Virus record (IMG/VR): IMGVR_UViG_3300029988_000016 | Location: 1 to 35,275 of that record | Length of the DNA stretch: 35,275 nt | Strand: one strand, 5' to 3' | Source of the DNA: a virus | The notes under the pieces: generated by a model | Seen by the model: only the letters and a program-made list of their open reading frames with translations | Database searches by the model: none | What the model was told of the DNA's origin: nothing | Shown here: positions 31,222-35,275 of the stretch, piece after piece | How positions within the stretch are numbered: the stretch's first letter is position 1 | Layout of the letters: each line of letters starts with the position of its first letter | Program-made: the position numbers and the translations under genes

Positions 31222-31528
31222 TGCTTGCTCCGTTCGGTTTCTGCCACTCGGCAGGATCATCAAAATAGCGTTCTTGGTTGAACCAGGTTGCGGGGTGAGG
31301 GCGGTAGTCTTCGTGTCCTGGCGGCTTTTGTCCCGCTGGCGACCTGGCGTACTCGGTTGCTTTCTTCCAGAGGAACCGCCTAGCCGTCTCGGAGTCCATG
31401 GCGACATACTCGTCGCACCCTCTGCGCAGCCGGTCAACTGCCTTGCGAATGGCTTTGATAGCAGCGGCGGGGGCAACATGGCGAGGGTAAGCGAGGTAGC
31501 ACGCTCTCTCTTGCTCGGAGTCTGTCAC
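31049..31528 (-). CDS. Replication-organizer C-terminal-like protein
   Basis: 159 residues, GTG start with SD CAGGAGG, overlapping the previous stop. LAYPRHVAPAAAIKAIRKAV, then RRFLWKKATEYARSPAG and YRPHPATWFNQERYFDDPAE match the C-terminal block ('YPR..gk..A...', 'ipHPATWLN..RW.D') found at the end of many phage replication-initiator proteins. The DNA-binding N-terminal domain usual in those proteins is missing. The last 57 codons overlap the next gene in another frame. It may recruit DnaB or its loader (inference). Confidence 0.55.
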   Translation of the reverse strand: MTDSEQERACYLAYPRHVAPAAAIKAIRKAVDRLRRGCDEYVAMDSETARRFLWKKATEYARSPAGQKPPGHEDYRPHPATWFNQERYFDDPAEWQKPNGASNGKQTGKKADRTVDAVRAAVSQAADHSGARDARVDEGRRVQPTDTDSLFGRTIDGTI

Positions 31529-31737
31529 TAGCCCCTCCTGAATTCGTCGCGGTCAGGACACGTAACGAAGTGAGCAACAGCGAGACTCGAACCTTTTTCC
31601 ATGAGATTGAAAGGCATCTTCTTTCCCTTTGGCGTGAACCACCACTCGACCTCAGCATTGCATCCACGGCACCGCGCATGGTTATCAAAGCGGTATCCTG
31701 CTGCTTTTAGGGAGTCAAAATCTTGCGGAAATGGCAT
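31528..31737 (-). CDS. Small zinc-finger protein, first gene of the replication operon
   Basis: 69 residues; SD AAGGAGGGAA. HARCRGCNAEVEWWFTPKGK, then MPFNLM and HFVTCPDRDEFRRG follow a known small phage pattern ('C.gC...i.W..t..GK..P ... H..tCP....fR'). Cys, Cys, His and Cys probably bind zinc. Its stop overlaps the next GTG by one base (TAGTG). Function unknown; such proteins commonly neighbour replication genes. Confidence 0.7.
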   Translation of the reverse strand: MPFPQDFDSLKAAGYRFDNHARCRGCNAEVEWWFTPKGKKMPFNLMEKGSSLAVAHFVTCPDRDEFRRG

Positions 31738-31757
31738 CCTGTTCCCTCCTTCAAGGG

Positions 31758-31812
31758 GTCGGGGGCGGCAGTGAAGGACTACCGCCCCCTGACCAGAGGA
31801 GCAACCCTCTGG
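31758..31812 (-). promoter_or_regulatory. Tandem hairpins in the leader of the replication operon
   Basis: GGGGGCGG (31761-31768) pairs with CCGCCCCC (31782-31789), extended outside by three pairs with one bulge (31758-31793). CCAGAGG (31793-31799) pairs with CCTCTGG (31806-31812). Both lie in the predicted 100-base leader before the first gene of the leftward operon, the last just upstream of its SD. They could attenuate or stabilise the message. No long T-run follows, so a simple terminator is less likely. Confidence 0.5.
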
Positions 31813-31845
31813 GTGAGGTCCGTTGCTGGCGCGCGGGACTTATTA

Positions 31846-31874
31846 AAGGTAATTCGCGCCAGTTCGGGAGTCAA
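31846..31874 (-). promoter_or_regulatory. Candidate promoter of the leftward replication operon
   Basis: On the minus strand TTGACT (31869-31874) is followed after 17 bases by TACCTT (31846-31851). The -35 is good, the -10 weak. A perfect inverted repeat CAGACT-GA-AGTCTG lies just upstream at 31882-31895 and could be an operator. Confidence 0.4.
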
Positions 31875-31909
31875 GAAAAATCAGACTGAAGTCTGTCAAG
31901 AGTGACGAT

Positions 31910-31936
31910 CTTGGTTCGTTTTAGTCCTGAACCAAG
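31910..31936 (-). terminator. Hairpin at the end of the upstream leftward operon
   Basis: CTTGGTTC (31910-31917) pairs perfectly with GAACCAAG (31929-31936). The stop codon of the 187-residue gene lies in the loop. The minus-strand loop contains CAGGACTA, one base from the genome-wide word. T-run is poor, so termination strength is uncertain. Confidence 0.45.
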
Positions 31937-32484
31937 ATAGCCGTCGAGTAGTCCACCTCCCACATCTGGACTGATTCGTTGGCTTCATTGAAGGCTTTCA
32001 GCGCCGCTTCGAGCTCTTCGATTCCGTTCAGGTCAGAAGTGTCGGCATCGTCCCACATGTTGTCCAAAAGGTTGCAGGTCACATCCTCAAGGTCAACATT
32101 TGGTAGATGCGAATCTTGACACGCCCACACGTATTCCGGTTCCTGGCCTTCAAGAAACTGGTCAACAGCATCCTCGACGGAATCGTAATACCGATCGCCG
32201 CAGAAGACGTGCTCACCGGCGTAATCGGAAGCCTTGATCTTAGTTGCTTTCTCGAAGCGTTCGGCCTCCTTCACCGCTTCTTTTTCGCGCCATTCCTTCC
32301 ACTGGCACTCCTCGCACTTGCGCTGGAAATACCCCTGCTGAATCTTCTTCCCGCAAGCGCATAGACGCTCACCGTGGCACCAGTTGGCCTGATCCTCCGT
32401 CGCGTGTACCGTGCGACAAACAGAGCACATGAAAACTCCAGCGCTGGTGCCATCGGGCTTGTATAACCGAACTGCGTTCGACAT
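31921..32484 (-). CDS. Zinc-ribbon phage protein, unknown function
   Basis: 187 residues. N-terminal Cys sets: CSVCRTVHATEDQANWCHGE, RLCACGKKIQQG, then RKCEECQWKEW, likely two zinc sites. A charged helix follows (EKEAVKEAERFEKATKIKAS), and an acidic C-terminal domain with VWACQDSHLPNVDLEDVTCN and DLNGIEELEAALKAFNEANE. I have a general impression of this acidic domain from other phage proteins of unknown function. SD AAGGGAAAG. Last gene of the upstream leftward operon. Confidence 0.65.
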   Translation of the reverse strand: MSNAVRLYKPDGTSAGVFMCSVCRTVHATEDQANWCHGERLCACGKKIQQGYFQRKCEECQWKEWREKEAVKEAERFEKATKIKASDYAGEHVFCGDRYYDSVEDAVDQFLEGQEPEYVWACQDSHLPNVDLEDVTCNLLDNMWDDADTSDLNGIEELEAALKAFNEANESVQMWEVDYSTAILVQD

Positions 32485-32494
32485 GTCTTTCCCT

Positions 32495-33169
32495 TCAATC
32501 CGTGTTGTGATTCAGGCGGTAAGCTTTCAGTTCTCGGGGTCCTGAACCCGCGACCGGCTCCGTCTCGAATGGAATGTCCTGCTCGGCGTCCGGGTCAAGC
32601 TCCGGCTCATCCTCGCCCTCATCAGGACTCTCAGAGTCTTCCGTGTCGTCGTCCACCAGTTCCGTCTCATCGGCGGTTGCAAAGGCCAGTTTCGATTCCG
32701 AGTTCGAGTAGACTGTTTCGATGTAGAAGTCCTTGTGCAAGTGGATCGCTGCCCATTCCATCATCTCTTTGGTGAACGGGACATAGATCGCCAAATGCAG
32801 GTTGACTTCCTTCTTCTCGCCTTCTCCCACCGTTGCCAGATACAGCTTCATGAGCTTGGCGCCGGTTGTCGATACCCAGTGGTCCTTGCTCGTGTCGGTG
32901 GAGAAGATGTCCAGCGTCATGCCTTCGATCTCGACATTAATCGCCGATCGCTCCGTCTTGGAACCATCCTTCGCCATGAGGCTGAACGGTTCTCCGATCT
33001 CATCGTTCATCCCGATGAGCGATTGGTTGAGCAACGGAAGCCGCATGTCGAGTTTGATCGTTGAGACGCCAGCCCGGTTGCAGTGTTGAATCCACTGGAC
33101 GAGGAACGCCTTGCGGCGGTGCCCCTCAAAGAACTGCTTGAGAATCGTTGGTTGCGCTTTTGCTGCCAT
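32495..33169 (-). CDS. Acidic-tailed protein of the recombination operon, unknown
   Basis: 224 residues (SD AGAGGTGA). Residues 1-165 are an ordered alpha/beta domain (TIKLDMRLPLLNQSLIGMND, VEIEGMTLDIFSTDTS, KEVNLHLAIYVPFTKEMMEW). Residues about 168-206 are very acidic (DDDTEDSESPDEGEDEPELD) and contain AEQDIPFE, similar to the DIPF tip of single-strand-binding proteins, but it is not terminal; a basic end of about 20 residues follows. A DNA-mimic or SSB-like partner role is possible but unproven. Confidence 0.5.
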   Translation of the reverse strand: MAAKAQPTILKQFFEGHRRKAFLVQWIQHCNRAGVSTIKLDMRLPLLNQSLIGMNDEIGEPFSLMAKDGSKTERSAINVEIEGMTLDIFSTDTSKDHWVSTTGAKLMKLYLATVGEGEKKEVNLHLAIYVPFTKEMMEWAAIHLHKDFYIETVYSNSESKLAFATADETELVDDDTEDSESPDEGEDEPELDPDAEQDIPFETEPVAGSGPRELKAYRLNHNTD

Positions 33170-33189
33170 GAATCACCTCTTTCGGTTGG

Positions 33190-33720
33190 TTAGAATTCTG
33201 GGAGTTCGGCGAAGTACAAATCCTCTTGCTTCGCAGGTTTCTTGACGCCGTTCGTATCCTTGCGCGGGAAGTTTCTCATCATATTCCCGATGCCTCCGTT
33301 CCTCATCACGCCTTCCAATCGATGCCGGAACGGGGCACCAGGGCCTTGCATGAACTTGACGATCTCCACATACTCCTCGTGGGTAAAGTCGCCTTTGCTG
33401 CCGTTGCACTTTTTGCAGATGCAGTGCTTGTTGGCCAGTTCAGGACCCCCATGCCTACGCTTTGGTGTCTTGTGGTCCAGTTCCATGCTCAGTATGTCAA
33501 TCGGCGCGCCACAATAGGGGCAAAGGATCACCCCGAGTTGAATCTGTGTCCAGAGCCACTTCCCGAACTGCGCTTGCGTGTAGGGCAGGATTTCGTCCAG
33601 GGCAACGTCAAGAACGAATCCCGCCTTGGTGGCTTGCTTTTCGAGTTCCTTGCGCCACCACTTACGCTCATCGTTGTAGAGTTGCGCTACACGCTTTTGG
33701 TACTGCTTGAGGTCGATCAT
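33190..33720 (-). CDS. HNH endonuclease
   Basis: 176 residues; ATG overlaps the ASCH gene stop (ATGA). Basic N-terminal helix (QKRVAQLYNDERKWWRKELE). The HNH domain is complete: LCPYCGAPID, MELDHKTPKRRHGG, then ANKHCICKKCNGSKGDFTHE with the zinc-binding CxxC pairs and the DH...N...catalytic set. C-terminal linker ends KQEDLYFAELPEF. It nicks or cuts DNA; it may act in recombination or packaging. It sits inside an operon, not in an intron, so homing is less likely. Confidence 0.85.
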   Translation of the reverse strand: MIDLKQYQKRVAQLYNDERKWWRKELEKQATKAGFVLDVALDEILPYTQAQFGKWLWTQIQLGVILCPYCGAPIDILSMELDHKTPKRRHGGPELANKHCICKKCNGSKGDFTHEEYVEIVKFMQGPGAPFRHRLEGVMRNGGIGNMMRNFPRKDTNGVKKPAKQEDLYFAELPEF

Positions 33721-34130
33721 CTGTTCACCAAAAAATCATCAGGAACATTGAAGAAACCGAGCGCACCCTTGAAAGGTATTGGGGTCCTGAAGATGATCGG
33801 ATTGGCAAGAACGAATCCGAACTTTCCGACAAAGAACGCGCTCGGATGCTTAGTCACGCAAGCGACAATCTCTGCGGTCCCAACGAGACATCCGCCAGAA
33901 TCCCGTAAAGCCTCGATTTCTGGAAAGTGAAGATATGGAAGGGATATACGATCTGCCGTCTCCATATCCCGAATATCTTCAAGATCGTCAAGGATTTCAC
34001 CCATCTTCCAAAACTTGCTTGCATGAAGATAGAATCGACCGCGAAAGTTGGTTGGCCAGTCCCGATTCTCTACCGGCTTACCGTGGAGGATGGCCCACCA
34101 CCACGGAGCGCGTACACTCAAAGCTTTCAT
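33717..34130 (-). CDS. ASCH-domain protein
   Basis: 137 residues. MKALSVRAPWWWAILHGKPV, ENRDWPTNFRGRFYLHASK and CLVGTAEIVACV are the ASCH (PUA-like) pattern: 'S.r.PwaweI..G.K..EnR.w.t..RG.i.iHa'. The fold binds RNA or modified nucleotides. A role in sensing or processing nucleic acids is plausible. Stop and start overlap with both neighbours (ATGA each), so it is coupled to the SbcC-like gene and the HNH gene. Confidence 0.85.
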   Translation of the reverse strand: MKALSVRAPWWWAILHGKPVENRDWPTNFRGRFYLHASKFWKMGEILDDLEDIRDMETADRISLPYLHFPEIEALRDSGGCLVGTAEIVACVTKHPSAFFVGKFGFVLANPIIFRTPIPFKGALGFFNVPDDFLVNR

Positions 34131-35275
34131 GACAGTCTCTCAACCTTTCCTTTCTCCACCAGGTAGAACCCGACTCCTTCTTGCTTCGGAGCCTCACGCC
34201 GCTTGTCAGCAACAAAGATGAACGCCTTCTCCAGCAGCCCAGTATCGAGTAGATGCTTGACCCCGGCGAAGAGCTTGCCGCGGTGCGCGTCGATCAGAAT
34301 GTCGGCCCTGTCAATCAGGACCATCTTGATCTTCGAGTAGACCGCAATTGCACACTGAAGAGCCACCAGGAATCGGAACAACTCAGACCCGCTCAGTTCC
34401 TTGACCGGCAGCGTCTTCGGTGTAGTCTCAGGCGTCACCACGTCGAAGCTGTAGGGCTCAAAGGATAGCGTTGCCGAGTATCCCCACCAGTTCAGGACTC
34501 GATTCACAGACTCATTGAACCCGCCGATGTGCTTCTGCAAAAGAGTGGCCTTTATGCCCTTGGGACCAAAGTGTTCGCAGAGTGTTTCCAGTTCATCGAC
34601 GTCGTTCTTTTGGTCCTGCCAACGCTGCGAACTGGTCTCGATCTGCTTGATGGTTGACTCGTACTGCACTGCCGGAGCCAACCGCGCTTCCCACTCGCTT
34701 ATCTCGGTATTGACCGCATCAATTCCAGTCGTATCGACTGGCTCGGACTCGGAAGCCTTGGCCGTTGCGAGAGTGGTTTCTAGTTCCTTGATAGCGGCTT
34801 CGAGAGTCCTAATCTTCTCGACCATAGCCGTTATCTGGCGGACGCTCTCCAGCTTGCGGCTGCTGACAATCTCTTGCTGGGAGAGAGTAGCCTCAGCTTT
34901 CCCAATGTCGCCCAGGGCTTTCTGTTGTTGGATGAGTTGCGCGCGGCTCTCAGTCAGTTCCAGTTCGTGCCCTTTGTGCTCGGATATCTTGGCAGCGATG
35001 AACTCTGGCTTGATGACTTGCTTGCAGGTTGGGCATAGGCAATCATCCCGAAGTCCCTCGTAAATATCCTGAGCGTCCTTCATGTCCTGAATCTCGCCGG
35101 AAAGCGCGTCGATGGCCGTCTGAAGAGTGGCTAAGGCTGAGCGCTGGCCAGCAATCTTCTTGAGACTAGATAGCTCTGCTCCGTCGATAATCAGGGCTTC
35201 AATCTCGTCACGGCGCTTGATGGCATCAGAGTAATCATTGTTGGTGAGGAGCAGTTCGCTCTGCTTGGATTCAAT
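34127..35275 (-). CDS. SbcC/Rad50-like ATPase, C-terminal part (runs off the right edge)
   Basis: The frame is open through the window edge, so only the last 382 residues are seen. Zinc hook CPTCKQ (CxxC) lies between two coiled coils (before: KRRDEIEALIIDGAELSSLK; after: ELTESRAQLIQQQKALGDIG). C-terminal ATPase half: LCEHFGPKGIKATLLQKHI, NRVLNWWGYSATL, signature LSGSELFRFLVALQ, Walker B-position MVLIDRADIL. The usual Glu after the Walker B Asp is Arg here. Rad50-type proteins process DNA ends with an SbcD-type nuclease, which would be expected beyond the edge. Confidence 0.85.
   Translation of the reverse strand: MESKQSELLLTNNDYSDAIKRRDEIEALIIDGAELSSLKKIAGQRSALATLQTAIDALSGEIQDMKDAQDIYEGLRDDCLCPTCKQVIKPEFIAAKISEHKGHELELTESRAQLIQQQKALGDIGKAEATLSQQEIVSSRKLESVRQITAMVEKIRTLEAAIKELETTLATAKASESEPVDTTGIDAVNTEISEWEARLAPAVQYESTIKQIETSSQRWQDQKNDVDELETLCEHFGPKGIKATLLQKHIGGFNESVNRVLNWWGYSATLSFEPYSFDVVTPETTPKTLPVKELSGSELFRFLVALQCAIAVYSKIKMVLIDRADILIDAHRGKLFAGVKHLLDTGLLEKAFIFVADKRREAPKQEGVGFYLVEKGKVERLS

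Larger units (their letters stand above)
1029..34500. repeat. Dispersed 8-base word CAGGACTC / GAGTCCTG, 29 copies
   Basis: CAGGACTC starts at 1029, 2642, 11333, 11774, 16403, 17678, 21457, 22813, 24045, 24886, 27448, 28859, 30691, 30799, 32633, 34493. GAGTCCTG starts at 4345, 5958, 6327, 6945, 9304, 9426, 18050, 19412, 24459, 25065, 27916, 28714, 29055. About one copy is expected by chance on both strands. The base before CAGGACTC is T in most, else A or G, never C in my list. Counted by eye; the exact number may differ by a few. Confidence 0.85.

Noticed and set aside
1-35275. CRISPR array, insertion sequence or attachment site
   Set aside because: No regularly spaced direct repeats, no transposase or integrase, and no tRNA end were seen. 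The dispersed CAGGACTC copies are not regularly spaced.

Overview
The window is one continuous piece of a tailed-phage genome (free phage or prophage) with a contractile, P2/Mu-type tail. Evidence is a canonical series of sheath, tube, tail-assembly chaperone, tape measure, and U, X, D, V, W, J and I baseplate proteins, followed by lysis genes. The host looks like a diderm bacterium with moderately high GC. The style of the two fibre proteins (Sec-type leader, transthyretin-like N-terminal domain) reminds me of Acidobacteriota sequences, but that is a weak guess. No integrase, repressor, terminase or portal gene is in the window.

Layout. About 1-24.46 kb is read rightward. It holds the end of a head gene, a head surface protein, head-tail connector and tail-completion genes (84-3219), then a strong intrinsic terminator (3261-3307). 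Next come the tail genes (3336-13423), a large fibre gene placed between J and I (13443-16229), gpI, a second fibre, and a lysis/membrane-protein cassette (18848-21289) ending in another terminator (21338-21373). A Strawberry-notch-type helicase (21419-24460) follows with its own promoter. About 24.48-35.27 kb is read leftward as two tightly packed operons. The upstream one runs SbcC/Rad50-like ATPase, ASCH protein, HNH nuclease, acidic protein, Zn protein. The second runs Zn protein, two replication-associated proteins, C5 methyltransferase with a 354-residue ORF in another frame of the same DNA, DnaB helicase, two overlapping small ORFs, HNH protein, DUF1937 protein, and a helicase-methyltransferase fusion with its own promoter. 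The rightward and leftward blocks converge on a hairpin at 24441-24471. Many genes overlap by ATGA, GTGA, TTGA or TAATG, so translational coupling is the rule.

Most striking observation. The 8-mer CAGGACTC (complement GAGTCCTG) occurs 29 times by my reading, where about one copy is expected by chance. The copies lie on both strands, in five of the six possible reading-frame registers and once in a non-coding terminator, so protein sequence does not explain them. The shorter core CAGGAC is also about five-fold enriched (roughly 95 copies) and is rarely preceded by C. The word is absent from the tape-measure gene and from the J/fibre region. This looks like selection on a nucleotide signal (Chi-like, stoperator-like, uptake-like or a modification target) and I cannot assign it. 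Other points of note: the methyltransferase gene carrying a second, independently initiated frame; a tail sheath with a roughly 240-residue adhesin-like repeat insertion; fibres with Sec-type signal peptides; and a helicase gene arranged for leaderless translation.
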